Source: Chryseobacterium ginsenosidimutans
GTDB taxonomy: Bacteria; Bacteroidota; Bacteroidia; Flavobacteriales; Weeksellaceae
NCBI RefSeq assembly: GCF_030823405.1
Contig: NZ_JAUSXC010000001.1
Location: 2,339,001 to 2,403,000 of the forward strand
Reading direction: 5' to 3'
Length of the DNA stretch: 64,000 nt
In this document: piece after piece, positions 1 to 9,313 of the stretch
Position numbering within the stretch: position 1 is the stretch's first letter
How the letters are laid out: each line of letters opens with the position of its first letter
Position numbers and translations under genes: made by a program
Notes under the pieces: generated by a model
The model's database searches: none
What the model saw: only the letters and a program-made list of their open reading frames with translations
What the model was told of the DNA's origin: nothing

Positions 1-1
1 G

Positions 2-1903
2 ATCATTTCTTTAAGTCACAGACCTTATCAGGCGGAGCAATATGTCGGAGATATTTCGACTTGGGTAAGAAATAATGCGGTTCCGCTTTTAACAACTTCC
101 AATAAATATTTAATGCACGTTGGAGCGCATCACCACCTTTATCACAGAGGCCAGTTGAAAGAGAGCCCAAATTACCAGATTATTTCGGGCGGAACGGCTT
201 GGGATCAATATTGGGGAATGTCCACGGAACAGGATTTTGATGATGTTCAAAAAACATTAACAGATTGGACGTATCAAATCGTTGAAGTTGACGTTAATAC
301 AGGAAAAGTTGATGTAGAATGTTACTCAATCGGAGGAGTTCATCACAGGAAATATAACGAATTGGTTGATAGTTTCCACCGTTATAAAAATCAGCCAAAA
401 CCTGCGAAACCATCTATTTCAAATACTTTTCCGGCTCCCGTTACTTTGCCTTTAACATTAAATGGTAGTACATTTTCGAGTACAAATGGAGAATTATTAA
501 ATACAACACAGTTTTTAATCAGTAAAGCTGCCGATTTTTCTGTTATTGAAAAGGAATTTTACAGAGACTTTGAAGACTGGTTCGGAAAAGAAGGAACAGG
601 AACTCCGGATTATACCAAAAACCAGAATGCGAATGTAGATATTACAAAAGCTACTATTGCTTCAAATTCAATTACGAACGGAAATTATTACGTTAAAGTT
701 CGTTACAGAGACAGAAATCTGGAATGGAGCGATTGGAGCGATGTCAAACAATTTACGGTAACAGGAAGCGTAGTTTCGAATCCTACTTTTACTTTAAATA
801 AAACAGAATATGCCCAAAACGAACTGATTACAGCGACTTTCACAGATGGTCCTGGAAACAATCAGGATTGGGTAGGAATTTATAAAAAAGGTCAGAATCC
901 GGCTTCCATAGCTTCTCAAGCGTATGTGTATACCAACGGACAAACGGCAGGAACGGCGAATTTTCCTAATGGTATTGCCAACAAAGGTCAATATTTTGCA
1001 GGATTTTTTGCGAATAATGGCTACACAGAAATTACACCAAGGAAAAACTTCTATGTAGGACCGAAAGTTGTATTAACTACAACAGCAGATACATATCCTG
1101 TTGGTGGAGCAGTAACTGTAAATTTCAGCAACGGGCCAAATCTGGTTAAAGACTGGATCGGAATTTACAAAATGGGGCACACTCCCGGAAATGTAAATGC
1201 TACACAATGGAGTTATGTTACAACAGCCGCGGGAACACTTAATTTTACAGGGCTTCCAAAAGGATATTATTATGCTCAGTATTTCCTGGAAGATGGCTAC
1301 ACAACGGTCGGAGAAAAAGTTTTCTTTAAAGTTGGAGACATTGTTACGGAACTTTGGACTAACAAACCCGTTTATACTTTAGGTGAAAATATTACAGCTT
1401 CATGGACGGATTCTCCGGGAATTATTAAAGATTGGCTGGGAATTTATCCTCAAAGTATCACAATTCCGGATGACAACTTTGTTTCTTATACCTATTTTGA
1501 CGGAGTTACCCAGGGAACAAAAACAATACAGGGAACAGCAGTTCCGACAACTCCGGGTAATTATTATATGGTTATGTTTACAAATGATTCTTATACAGAA
1601 GTTTCAAACAGAGTGCAGTTTCAGGTTACAGGAACGACTTTAGGAACGGGAGAAGTGAAAAGCACAGAAAAAAATGTGGTTTTATATCCAAATCCTACAA
1701 AACCGGGTGAACCAACTTTCATAAAAAGTGATTATCCGATTGAAAAAATAGAACTGCTTTCAGCTAACGGAGACTTATTATATGAATCTAAAAATATTAA
1801 TAATCAACGTTTTTCTATGGTTAACGAAAATCTTCCTAAAGGTGTGTATTTTGTGAAAGTTTACACAAGAAAATTATTTACTATAAAACTAATTATTCAG
1901 TAA
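2..1903 (+). CDS. Secreted metallophosphoesterase with three SKICH-like repeats and T9SS sorting domain (5' end cut off)
   Basis: The reading frame is open from the window edge, so the N-terminus is missing; 633 residues are visible. The first ~90 residues are the end of a calcineurin-like phosphoesterase domain: a histidine-rich metal motif (GAHHHLYHRGQ) is followed by the closing strands with GGVHHRKYN. A fibronectin-III-like stretch follows (WSDWSDVKQFTV). Then come three tandem modules of about 93-95 residues, each with an Asp-Trp-(Val/Ile/Leu)-Gly-Ile-Tyr core (codons for the Asp at 866, 1151 and 1430), and a C-terminal T9SS type A domain starting VVLYPNPTKPG. Family knowledge says such proteins cross the outer membrane by T9SS and hydrolyse phosphate esters at the cell surface. 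The exact substrate (nucleotide, phosphomonoester) cannot be told. It is likely monocistronic, because a strong hairpin follows the stop. Confidence 0.85.
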   Translation: MISLSHRPYQAEQYVGDISTWVRNNAVPLLTTSNKYLMHVGAHHHLYHRGQLKESPNYQIISGGTAWDQYWGMSTEQDFDDVQKTLTDWTYQIVEVDVNTGKVDVECYSIGGVHHRKYNELVDSFHRYKNQPKPAKPSISNTFPAPVTLPLTLNGSTFSSTNGELLNTTQFLISKAADFSVIEKEFYRDFEDWFGKEGTGTPDYTKNQNANVDITKATIASNSITNGNYYVKVRYRDRNLEWSDWSDVKQFTVTGSVVSNPTFTLNKTEYAQNELITATFTDGPGNNQDWVGIYKKGQNPASIASQAYVYTNGQTAGTANFPNGIANKGQYFAGFFANNGYTEITPRKNFYVGPKVVLTTTADTYPVGGAVTVNFSNGPNLVKDWIGIYKMGHTPGNVNATQWSYVTTAAGTLNFTGLPKGYYYAQYFLEDGYTTVGEKVFFKVGDIVTELWTNKPVYTLGENITASWTDSPGIIKDWLGIYPQSITIPDDNFVSYTYFDGVTQGTKTIQGTAVPTTPGNYYMVMFTNDSYTEVSNRVQFQVTGTTLGTGEVKSTEKNVVLYPNPTKPGEPTFIKSDYPIEKIELLSANGDLLYESKNINNQRFSMVNENLPKGVYFVKVYTRKLFTIKLIIQ

Positions 1904-1935
1904 ATTTCACAGTAAAAATATAATTAGAGTAACAA

Positions 1936-1968
1936 GAAGCGGGAAAAATTAAAAATTTTTCCCGCTTC
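1936..1968. terminator. Bidirectional terminator hairpin
   Basis: A perfect 15-bp stem (GAAGCGGGAAAAATT and its complement) with a 3-nt loop lies between two convergent genes. The A/T run next to the GC-rich base of the stem suits termination in both directions. Confidence 0.85.
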
Positions 1969-1985
1969 TATATTATGATAAAAAA

Positions 1986-2363
1986 CTAATCATCTGTCGA
2001 TTTCAAAGCCCAGACAATTAATGGTGCCTGCATAAAAAGTCTTGCAAACCTTTGGTTATCCGTATTCAATCCAAAAGAATCTCTTCTATTTTTGTATTGA
2101 GCAATATTTCCCGGAAGTACGGCAACGAAGAATCCGGCAAGCAGCTGTCCCATTGTTTTCCGATATTTTTTAGGAGTTACAATTGTCGCTGTTCCCAAGA
2201 GAATTTCTGCAATTCCGGAATAAACAACAGTATCATCTTTTTGTAACGGAACCCATTCCGGGACTTGTGCCTGAAATTCTTTTCTGGCGAAAGTTAAATG
2301 TCCGATTCCGGCTGTAATCAAAAAAGCTCCAAGAGCGATTCTTGAGATATCTTTTGTTTCCAT
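1986..2363 (-). CDS. DoxX family membrane protein
   Basis: A 125-residue protein with about four hydrophobic segments. It has the DoxX-type start (ALGAFLITAGIGHLTF) and a second helix with GIAEILLGTATI. Family knowledge: DoxX-like proteins are small inner-membrane proteins of poorly defined role, some linked to quinone or thiosulfate oxidation and others to redox stress. Nothing in the sequence decides among these. It is transcribed leftward into the shared hairpin and is divergent from scoA, with about 160 bp between the starts. Confidence 0.75.
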   Translation of the reverse strand: METKDISRIALGAFLITAGIGHLTFARKEFQAQVPEWVPLQKDDTVVYSGIAEILLGTATIVTPKKYRKTMGQLLAGFFVAVLPGNIAQYKNRRDSFGLNTDNQRFARLFMQAPLIVWALKSTDD

Positions 2364-2523
2364 AATAGTAAATGTTTGATTGGGTGATAAATATTGTAGT
2401 AATAACCAAAATTTAGACCATAAGAAAAATATTTATTCGATGTACAATAATCAAATAGGATCTGAATACGGTAGATATGAGAAAATTTATTAAATTTAGC
2501 CAACAGAAAAATCTAATATTTCT

Positions 2524-3225
2524 ATGATAGATAAAAGAGTAAAAAATGCAAAGGAAGCCATCGACGGAATTAAAGATGGAATGACATTGATGTTGGGCGG
2601 ATTCGGACTTTGCGGTATTCCAGAAAACTCAATTAATGCTTTAGTAGAGAGTGATGTAAAAGATCTTACCTGTATTTCGAACAACGCAGGTGTTGACGAT
2701 TTCGGGTTGGGATTATTGCTTCATAAAAGACAAATCAAAAAGATGATTTCTTCTTATGTCGGGGAAAATGCCGAGTTTGAAAGACAGATGCTTTCCGGCG
2801 AATTGGAGGTTGAGCTTACTCCACAGGGAACGTTGGCGGAAAAATGCCGAGCGGCACAGGCGGGAATTCCTGCTTTTTACACGCCTGCAGGTTTCGGAAC
2901 CGAAGTAGCAGAAGGTAAAGAAGTAAAAGATTTTAAGGGAAAACCTCATATTCTTGAACACGCCTACGAAGCAGATTATTCTATCGTAAAAGCCTGGAAA
3001 GGTGATCATGCAGGAAACCTTATTTTTAAAGGATCTGCAAGAAATTTTAATCATCCGATGGCTGGTGCAGCAACAATTACAATCGCTGAAGTAGAAGAAT
3101 TGGTAGAGCCGGGAGAATTAGATCCCAACCAGATTCATATTCCGGGAATTATGATCCAAAGGATTTTCCAGGGAGAAAAATTTGAAAAAAGAATTGAACA
3201 AAGAACGGTTAGGAAAAAAGACTAA
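2524..3225 (+). CDS. scoA: 3-oxoacid CoA-transferase subunit A
   Basis: A 233-residue protein, the normal length for the alpha subunit of succinyl-CoA:3-ketoacid CoA-transferase. The CoA-binding glycine motif is visible near residue 27 ([10 protein letters not shown]), as are the family blocks [12 protein letters not shown] and [20 protein letters not shown]. With subunit B it moves CoA between succinyl-CoA and acetoacetate, allowing use or recycling of ketone bodies in the cytoplasm. The unusual point is its place: scoB lies about 2.1 kb downstream, beyond an ABC exporter gene on the opposite strand, so the two subunits cannot share a simple transcript. A TAAATTTA element at 2491-2498 is a weak match to the Bacteroidota -7 box. 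Confidence 0.92.
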   Translation: MIDKRVKNAKEAIDGIKDGMTLMLGGFGLCGIPENSINALVESDVKDLTCISNNAGVDDFGLGLLLHKRQIKKMISSYVGENAEFERQMLSGELEVELTPQGTLAEKCRAAQAGIPAFYTPAGFGTEVAEGKEVKDFKGKPHILEHAYEADYSIVKAWKGDHAGNLIFKGSARNFNHPMAGAATITIAEVEELVEPGELDPNQIHIPGIMIQRIFQGEKFEKRIEQRTVRKKD

Positions 3226-3253
3226 ACTTCTTTTGAAATAGTTAAATAAAACA

Positions 3254-3280
3254 AAAGCGCCGAAATGCATTCAGCGCTTT
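3254..3280. terminator. Bidirectional terminator hairpin
   Basis: Arms AAAGCGC and GCGCTTT, with an inner GAA/TTC pair after one C-A mismatch, sit between the convergent scoA and ABC exporter genes. A T-rich stretch follows. Confidence 0.75.
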
Positions 3281-3287
3281 ATTTATA

Positions 3288-5093
3288 TTATGATCCTGGT
3301 GAAATAAGCATTTTTCTTTCCCCAATTTGTTGTCGCCACATGGCATAATACAATCCTTTTTCCGCAATTAGATTATCGTGCGATCCCATTTCTATGACTT
3401 GTCCGCGTTCCAAAACATAAATTCGGTCTGCATGCATAATTGTGCTTAAACGGTGCGCAATAAGAACGGTAATTTGCTCTTTTTCTTTGGAAATATCTTT
3501 TATAGTAGACGTTATTTCTTCTTCAGTAATACTATCCAACGCAGAAGTTGCTTCATCAAAAATCAATAAATGAGGTTTTCTTAAAAGTGCTCTTGCGATG
3601 GCAATTCTTTGTTTTTCACCACCACTTAATTTCAATCCGCCTTCCCCGATTACGGTTTCGATGCCTTTTTCTGCTCTTTCTAATAATGCAGTACAGCTCG
3701 ATTTCTGCAAAGCAATTTCCAGATCCGATTCTGTAGCATTGGGATTTACAAAAAGAAGATTTTCTTTAATAGTTCCTGCAAACAATTGAGTATCCTGGGT
3801 TACAAAACCGATTTGATTCCTCAGTTCATCAAAATCAAATTCTTTTCCGTTAATCGAATTGTAAAAAATATTGCCTTCCTGAGGTCTGTACAATCCAACC
3901 AGCAATTTTACCAAAGTACTTTTCCCCGAACCGCTTGGTCCCACAAAAGCGATGGTTTCGCCGTTTTTAACATCAAAAGAAATATTATTTAACGCTTTAT
4001 ATTGAGCCGACTGATGTTTAAAAGAAACATGCCTGAATTCCAATTCTTCAATCGCACCAATTTGTTTGGGATGAAGCGGTTTTTCTTCTACCTCTTTTTT
4101 CATTAAATTATCAAAATTAAAAAGAGAAGCTTCTGCTTCACGATACGAAATAATGATATTTCCGATTTCCTGCATCGGCCCGAAAATGAAAAATCCGTAA
4201 AACATTAAAGATAAATATTGTCCTGGAGTCACAATATTTTTAAAAATCAATAATAATAAGGTCATGGTAATCATCTGTTGAAGAAAATTCACCATCGTTC
4301 CCTGAATAAAGCTTAAAGAACGGATGCTTTTCACCTTTCTCAATTCAAGTCCAAGAATTTTATAGGTATTATTATTTAAACGAATCACTTCCTGATTGGT
4401 TAACCCTAAACTTTTAACAATTTCTATATTTCTTAAACTTTCCGTAGTGCTTCCCGCCAAAGCTGTGGTTTCAGAAACAATATTCTTCTGAATACTTTTT
4501 ATTCTCTTACTTAATAGGTTGGTAATAAATGCAATCAGGAAAATTCCGCAAATGTAAACAGGCATAATCGACCAATGCAAACGGATCGCATACACAGAAA
4601 CGAAAATAATACTCACCAAAATTCCGAAGAAAATATTAACAAAACTGGTAATAAATTTTACGGTGTCTTCTCTTACTTTTGTTAAAATAGATAAGGTTTC
4701 GCCACTTCTCTGGTCTTCAAATTCCTGATAAGGCAACGCCATTGAATGTCGCAAGCCGTCTGTAAAGATTTTAGCTCCAAATTTTTGGGTAATTACACTT
4801 ACTGCATAATCCTGAAAAGCTTTAGCGATTCGGCTTATCATTGCTGTTCCGATCAATAATCCTAAAAAGTAAAATACACCGTGATAAATTCCTTCTCCAT
4901 ATAAATATTGATCCATATTTCTGGGAAGAAGTTTTTCTTTATCAAAAAAGTTAGGATGGGTAACCAGTTTATCCAGGATATTACCGGTAATGGCTGGTGC
5001 AAATAAAGAAAAAACCTGGTTAATGGTTGCCAAAAATAAAGAAAAGGCGATCAACCATTTGTAAGGTTTAAGATATTTTAAAAGTACTTTCAT
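3288..5093 (-). CDS. ABC exporter, fused permease-ATPase (multidrug/lipid type)
   Basis: A 601-residue half-transporter of the ABCB/MsbA type. The N-terminal ~330 residues contain about six membrane helices. The C-terminal ATPase has a Walker A motif (GPSGSGKSTLVKLL), a Q-loop in VTQDTQLFAG, the signature LSGGEKQRIAIARALL, Walker B LLIFDEATSALD and the H-loop AHRLSTI. It should work as a homodimer exporting lipids, drugs or peptides; the substrate is not visible. The frame is open 7 codons further upstream, but the Met at 5093 gives the usual start (MKVLLKYLKPYKW), with a membrane-proximal elbow helix. It separates scoA from scoB and is read against both. Confidence 0.9.
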   Translation of the reverse strand: MKVLLKYLKPYKWLIAFSLFLATINQVFSLFAPAITGNILDKLVTHPNFFDKEKLLPRNMDQYLYGEGIYHGVFYFLGLLIGTAMISRIAKAFQDYAVSVITQKFGAKIFTDGLRHSMALPYQEFEDQRSGETLSILTKVREDTVKFITSFVNIFFGILVSIIFVSVYAIRLHWSIMPVYICGIFLIAFITNLLSKRIKSIQKNIVSETTALAGSTTESLRNIEIVKSLGLTNQEVIRLNNNTYKILGLELRKVKSIRSLSFIQGTMVNFLQQMITMTLLLLIFKNIVTPGQYLSLMFYGFFIFGPMQEIGNIIISYREAEASLFNFDNLMKKEVEEKPLHPKQIGAIEELEFRHVSFKHQSAQYKALNNISFDVKNGETIAFVGPSGSGKSTLVKLLVGLYRPQEGNIFYNSINGKEFDFDELRNQIGFVTQDTQLFAGTIKENLLFVNPNATESDLEIALQKSSCTALLERAEKGIETVIGEGGLKLSGGEKQRIAIARALLRKPHLLIFDEATSALDSITEEEITSTIKDISKEKEQITVLIAHRLSTIMHADRIYVLERGQVIEMGSHDNLIAEKGLYYAMWRQQIGERKMLISPGS

Positions 5094-5183
5094 TTCTAAT
5101 AAATAATGGTGCAAAATTAACGATATTATTTTGACTAACGGTGTTAATGTTTTTTATGATGATCTGTCATTCTGTATATTATT

Positions 5184-5216
5184 ATCCTTTTGAATGTTTA
5201 AAACATTGAAAAGGAT
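5184..5216. promoter_or_regulatory. 33-bp imperfect palindrome in a divergent promoter region
   Basis: Arms ATCCTTTT/AAAAGGAT (5184-5191, 5209-5216) and AATGTTT/AAACATT (5193-5199, 5201-5207) are broken only by a G-G mismatch and a central base. It lies between the divergent starts of the ABC exporter (5093) and scoB (5349), where no terminator is expected. It could be an operator for a dimeric or tetrameric repressor, or a structured leader. Function is inferred from position only. Confidence 0.4.
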
Positions 5217-5348
5217 ATTTTCATGAGACTTTAAAGACATTATTAAAAAGAAAGCTTTATCCCGAACTCAGGGATGTTAATAATTTTGAATAACAAAGAC
5301 CTTTTGTATTCAAGTGAAAATATTTAAATTGCAGGCTAAGTTTTTAAT

Positions 5349-6002
5349 ATGCTCACAAAAGAACAAATTGCAAAAAGAATTTCAAAAGAACTGAAAGACC
5401 GTTACTATGTAAACCTAGGAATAGGAATCCCGACGTTGGTCGCTAACTACGTTCCGGATGGCATCTCGGTAGAATTTCAGAGTGAAAACGGAGTGTTGGG
5501 AATGGGGCCTTTTCCTTTCGAAGGCGAGGAAGATGCAGATGTCATCAACGCAGGAAAACAGACGATCACTATTTTGGAAGGTGGTTCATTCTTCGATTCT
5601 GCTTTCAGTTTCGGGATGATCAGAGGTCAGAAAGTAGATCTTACCATTCTTGGAGCAATGGAGGTTTCGGAAAACGGAGACATCGCCAACTGGAAAATCC
5701 CTGGAAAAATGGTAAAAGGAATGGGTGGCGCCATGGATTTGGTGGCTTCTGCTGAAAATATTATCGTTGCGATGATGCATGTAAATAAAGCGGGAGAAAG
5801 TAAAATTCTTAAAAAATGTACACTTCCTCTAACCGGAGTTAATTGTGTAAAAAGAGTTGTTACCGAATTAGCGGTTTTAGATGTAACTCCTGCAGGTTTC
5901 AAGCTTATTGAAAGAGCACCTGGAGTTTCAGTAGAACATATTATACAATCTACAGAAGCAGATTTGATCATTGACGGAGAAATTCCTGAAATGCAATTTT
6001 AA
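5349..6002 (+). CDS. scoB: 3-oxoacid CoA-transferase subunit B
   Basis: A 217-residue beta subunit of succinyl-CoA:3-ketoacid CoA-transferase. The catalytic glutamate motif is visible (EFQSENGVLGMGP), and the start LTKEQIAKRISKEL and block YVNLGIGIPTLVANYVP are typical of the family. Length is normal. It pairs with the product of scoA. Because the ABC gene intervenes in the other direction, scoB must have its own promoter in the ~250 bp before it. A long hairpin terminator follows directly. Confidence 0.92.
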   Translation: MLTKEQIAKRISKELKDRYYVNLGIGIPTLVANYVPDGISVEFQSENGVLGMGPFPFEGEEDADVINAGKQTITILEGGSFFDSAFSFGMIRGQKVDLTILGAMEVSENGDIANWKIPGKMVKGMGGAMDLVASAENIIVAMMHVNKAGESKILKKCTLPLTGVNCVKRVVTELAVLDVTPAGFKLIERAPGVSVEHIIQSTEADLIIDGEIPEMQF

Positions 6003-6042
6003 ACATAAAAAAACCTTGTCGATTGACAAGGTTTTTTTATGT
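6003..6042 (+). terminator. Terminator after scoB
   Basis: A perfect 18-bp stem (ACATAAAAAAACCTTGTC and its complement) with loop GATT ends in a run of seven T. It starts right after the scoB stop and also serves the convergent gene at 6088. Confidence 0.92.
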
Positions 6043-6087
6043 TCTGTTTTAGTGAAATTTCTAAGTCTATTTTAAAAGACAAGAAAA

Positions 6088-6903
6088 TTATTTCCTATCC
6101 TGCGCTCCAAAAACTTTCTGCAAAATACTTGTTGTTCTCATTGCAGGCGTATTTCGGATTCCGCTTTCTTTATCAGCAACCATTTTGAAAACCCCATTAA
6201 TAGTTTCAGTTGTGACATATTCGTTAAGATCCGTCGTTACAGCTTGTCCCGTCAAGGTATTATATTTTGAAATTATACTTTTCCACAAGGTATCTGCGCC
6301 TACTTTTCCTAATGAAGCCTTTACTTTTGGCTGAAAAGCGGTAAACAGTTGGCTCTGAGTTTTACCTTGCAGATAATTTGTTGCAGAGTTATCACTTCCC
6401 AACAAGATATTTTTAGCATCAGTAATGGTCATTGAAGTAATTGCTTTTGTAAAAATCGGAGCAGCTTCTGTTACGGCGTCTTCTGCAGCTCTGTTCAATA
6501 ATTTTACACCTTGATCGGCTAAACTTCCCAAACCAACTGAGCGCAAAGTTGTATCAATTTTTCTTAATTTTTCTGGCATTAAGATTTTTACAGCTTCATT
6601 TTTAAGAAAACCATCGGTCACACCCAGCTTTTTTACTCCTTCAGTTACGCCCAGACTTAGCGCATCTTTTAATCCTGTCGAGATTTGTGTTGACGTAAGA
6701 TTTCCAAGATTAATAGGAGAGGTTGTCGTTGTAGTACTTTTGGAGGTGGAAGTAGAAGTTGTAGAAGCTGTAGTTGTTTTTACGGGAGTATTTAGATCGA
6801 TTCCGGTTTTATCTTTTACAGTAGATTTAAGTATATCTAAAATTTGTGCCTGTGCAGAAACTGAAAATAATAGTATTCCTGCCAATAAAATTGTTTTTCT
6901 CAT
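6088..6903 (-). CDS. DUF4197 domain secreted protein
   Basis: A 271-residue protein with a clear signal peptide (ILLFSVSAQAQ), so exported to the periplasm. Residues ~40-62 form a Ser/Thr-rich linker. The remainder matches my recollection of DUF4197, with GLKDALSLGVTEGVKKLG near the start and a helical, charged body ending in ILQKVFGAQ. The family is widespread in Gram-negative bacteria and has no assigned function. It is a single-gene unit; the scoB hairpin terminates it from the other side. Confidence 0.8.
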   Translation of the reverse strand: MRKTILLAGILLFSVSAQAQILDILKSTVKDKTGIDLNTPVKTTTASTTSTSTSKSTTTTTSPINLGNLTSTQISTGLKDALSLGVTEGVKKLGVTDGFLKNEAVKILMPEKLRKIDTTLRSVGLGSLADQGVKLLNRAAEDAVTEAAPIFTKAITSMTITDAKNILLGSDNSATNYLQGKTQSQLFTAFQPKVKASLGKVGADTLWKSIISKYNTLTGQAVTTDLNEYVTTETINGVFKMVADKESGIRNTPAMRTTSILQKVFGAQDRK

Positions 6904-7008
6904 TGTATATTTTTTGCAAAATTAGATGTTTTATTTTTTAATAAGTTAAAAAGGTTGGACAAGTTTTTCAGAAAATAATTATCTTAGCCCAAACCTTAAT
7001 TGAATTCA

Positions 7009-9264
7009 ATGATACGTGCTTTTTTAGTGTTTTTAGTATTAGTTCCAAACTTATTTTATTCTCAAAACAAGCTGAATTTAATTCCTTATCCTCAAAAAGT
7101 TCAAATAAATGAGGGGAATTTTGCTGTTCCGGATGTTATTATGTTAAATAGTAATTTACCAAAAGAAGAAACGGAATACTTTAAAAACAAGGAAGGCTCA
7201 AATCTGAAATTTCAAAATTCTGGTAAATCAGATGTACATTTGGTATATTTTCAGTTGCCAAAATTAGGTAATTTGCAGCAAAATGATGAGTTTTATTCTC
7301 TTGAAATCAATTCAAAACAGATTATCATAAAATCTTATACAAAACAGGGATATTTTTTAGCACTTCAAACTTTGATTCAGTTATTTGAAGAGTTTAAAAG
7401 TGGTAAAAAAATTCCAGCTTTAAAAATTGAAGATCAACCAAAATTTGCATGGCGCGGAATGCATCTGGATGTTTGCCGTCATTTTTTCACCGTTGAAGAA
7501 GTAAAACAATACATCGATTATTTAGCAATGTATAAATTGAATACGTTTCACTGGCATTTAACAGATGATCAGGGCTGGAGAATTGAAATTAAAAAATATC
7601 CGAAACTCACACAGATAGGTTCAAAACGTAAAGAATCCATGATCGGAGCTTATGTTGACAATACTTTTGATGGAAAGCCTTACGGGCCTTATTTTTACAC
7701 CCAAGATCAAATAAAAGATGTGGTAAAATATGCTCAGAACCGACACATCACGGTAGTTCCTGAGATTGAAATGCCGGGTCACGCTTTGGCCGCTTTATCA
7801 GCATATCCTGAATTGGCTTGTACAAAAGGACCCTTCGAACCTGCTACAAAATGGGGAGTTTTTGATGATGTTTTTTGTCCGAAAGACGAAACTTTCAAAT
7901 TCTTGGAAAATGTTTTGGATGAAGTAATGGCGCTTTTCCCTTCGCAATATATCCATATCGGAGGTGATGAATGTCCGAAAACAAGATGGAAAGAATGTAC
8001 TCATTGTCAGGAATTAATTAAGAAAAATAATTTGAAAGATGAACATGGGTTACAAAGCTATTTCATTCACAGAATTGAAAAATATGTAAATTCTAAAGGC
8101 AAAAAAATCATCGGTTGGGATGAGATTTTGGAAGGCGGATTGGCACCAAATGCAGCCGTAATGAGCTGGACAGGCGTAAATGGTGGAATTGAAGCCGCAA
8201 AATCAAAACATTTTGCCGTAATGACTCCCGGCTCTTATTGCTATTTTGATCATTATCAGGGAGATCCCGCAACGGAACCCAATGCTTTCGGAGGTTTCAC
8301 GCCTTTGGATAAAGTTTATTCTTACAACCCGATTCCGGCAGAATTAAATGCTGAACAGGCAAAATATATTTTGGGAGTTCAGGCGAATTTATGGACGGAA
8401 TATATTCTTGATTTTAAACAGGTTCAATACATGATTTTCCCAAGATTATTTGCCCTTTCTGAAGTCGGTTGGGGAACTTCTGATCCTAAAAACTATAAAG
8501 AATTTGAAGAAAGAGTGATCAATCAGTTCAAAATTTTGGATAAAATGAATGTGAATTATGCGAAAAGTATTTACAACGTTTCAGGAAAAGTTATTCCAAA
8601 TAATGACGGAGTTTCGTATGAACTTTCAACTTCACAAAATTCGAGCGGGCTCCGATATACTTTAGATGGCACAGATCCAACTGCAAATTCTCAGGCATAT
8701 CAAAATCCAATTCCAGTTTCAAAATCAATGACGATAAAATCAGCTTATTTTGAAAAAGGACAATTGAAAAGTGCAATATCTTCGCAACAATTTGCAACAT
8801 CAAAAACCACAGGAAAAACGATAACGTTAGAACAACAACCGAGCGAAAATTATTCTTTTGGTGGAGCTTTCACTTTAGTTGACGGGATTATCGGAAATGT
8901 AAAACAATTGGGCAAAACATGGCTTGGTTTTCAGGGAAAAGATGTTGTCGCAACGATTGATTTAGGAAATAATACGCAATTTTCAGAAATATATTTCAAT
9001 ACATTAGAAAACAAAGGAAGCTGGATTCATATGGGAAAATCTGCACAGATTTTTATTTCTGACGATAATAAAAATTTCAAAATGATTAAAGGAATTTCTG
9101 CAGCAGAAATTCAGAATGCAAAAGGAAAAATTAAATTAAATGTAGGAAATCAAAATTCAAAATATATAAAAATTAAAATAGAAAACGCAGGAGTTATACC
9201 AGCCGGAAATCCGGGAGCAGATTCAAAAGCTTGGCTTTTTGTTGATGAAATCGGAGCTAATTAA
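7009..9264 (+). CDS. Beta-N-acetylhexosaminidase, GH20, with chitobiase-type and discoidin-like C-terminal domains
   Basis: A 751-residue secreted enzyme that removes terminal beta-linked GlcNAc/GalNAc. It has a signal peptide (FLVLVPNLFYSQ), then a GH20b-like domain (LNLIPYPQKVQINEG) and a GH20 TIM barrel from about residue 145. Visible motifs are HLTDDQGWRIEI (His183) and the catalytic pair Asp320-Glu321 in HIGGDECPKTRW. The region near residue 545 has YTLDGTDPTANSQAY, as in the chitobiase C-terminal domain, and the last ~140 residues look like an F5/8 type C (discoidin) carbohydrate-binding domain. The frame opens with TTG at 7000, but ATG 7009 places the signal peptide correctly. It heads a group with glycosylasparaginase and beta-mannosidase, suggesting N-glycan trimming. 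Confidence 0.93.
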   Translation: MIRAFLVFLVLVPNLFYSQNKLNLIPYPQKVQINEGNFAVPDVIMLNSNLPKEETEYFKNKEGSNLKFQNSGKSDVHLVYFQLPKLGNLQQNDEFYSLEINSKQIIIKSYTKQGYFLALQTLIQLFEEFKSGKKIPALKIEDQPKFAWRGMHLDVCRHFFTVEEVKQYIDYLAMYKLNTFHWHLTDDQGWRIEIKKYPKLTQIGSKRKESMIGAYVDNTFDGKPYGPYFYTQDQIKDVVKYAQNRHITVVPEIEMPGHALAALSAYPELACTKGPFEPATKWGVFDDVFCPKDETFKFLENVLDEVMALFPSQYIHIGGDECPKTRWKECTHCQELIKKNNLKDEHGLQSYFIHRIEKYVNSKGKKIIGWDEILEGGLAPNAAVMSWTGVNGGIEAAKSKHFAVMTPGSYCYFDHYQGDPATEPNAFGGFTPLDKVYSYNPIPAELNAEQAKYILGVQANLWTEYILDFKQVQYMIFPRLFALSEVGWGTSDPKNYKEFEERVINQFKILDKMNVNYAKSIYNVSGKVIPNNDGVSYELSTSQNSSGLRYTLDGTDPTANSQAYQNPIPVSKSMTIKSAYFEKGQLKSAISSQQFATSKTTGKTITLEQQPSENYSFGGAFTLVDGIIGNVKQLGKTWLGFQGKDVVATIDLGNNTQFSEIYFNTLENKGSWIHMGKSAQIFISDDNKNFKMIKGISAAEIQNAKGKIKLNVGNQNSKYIKIKIENAGVIPAGNPGADSKAWLFVDEIGAN

Positions 9265-9313
9265 AATACGCTCACCTAGATTCCTAATTACTAAAATCTT
9301 ATACCATAAAATA

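Noticed and set aside
1197..1643. Two extra open frames inside the metallophosphoesterase repeats
   Set aside because: They exist only because the AT-rich repeat leaves another frame open; neither has a start signal or recognisable sequence.
7000..7008. TTG at 7000 as start of the GH20 gene
   Set aside because: ATG at 7009 directly precedes the signal peptide; the three added residues have no support.
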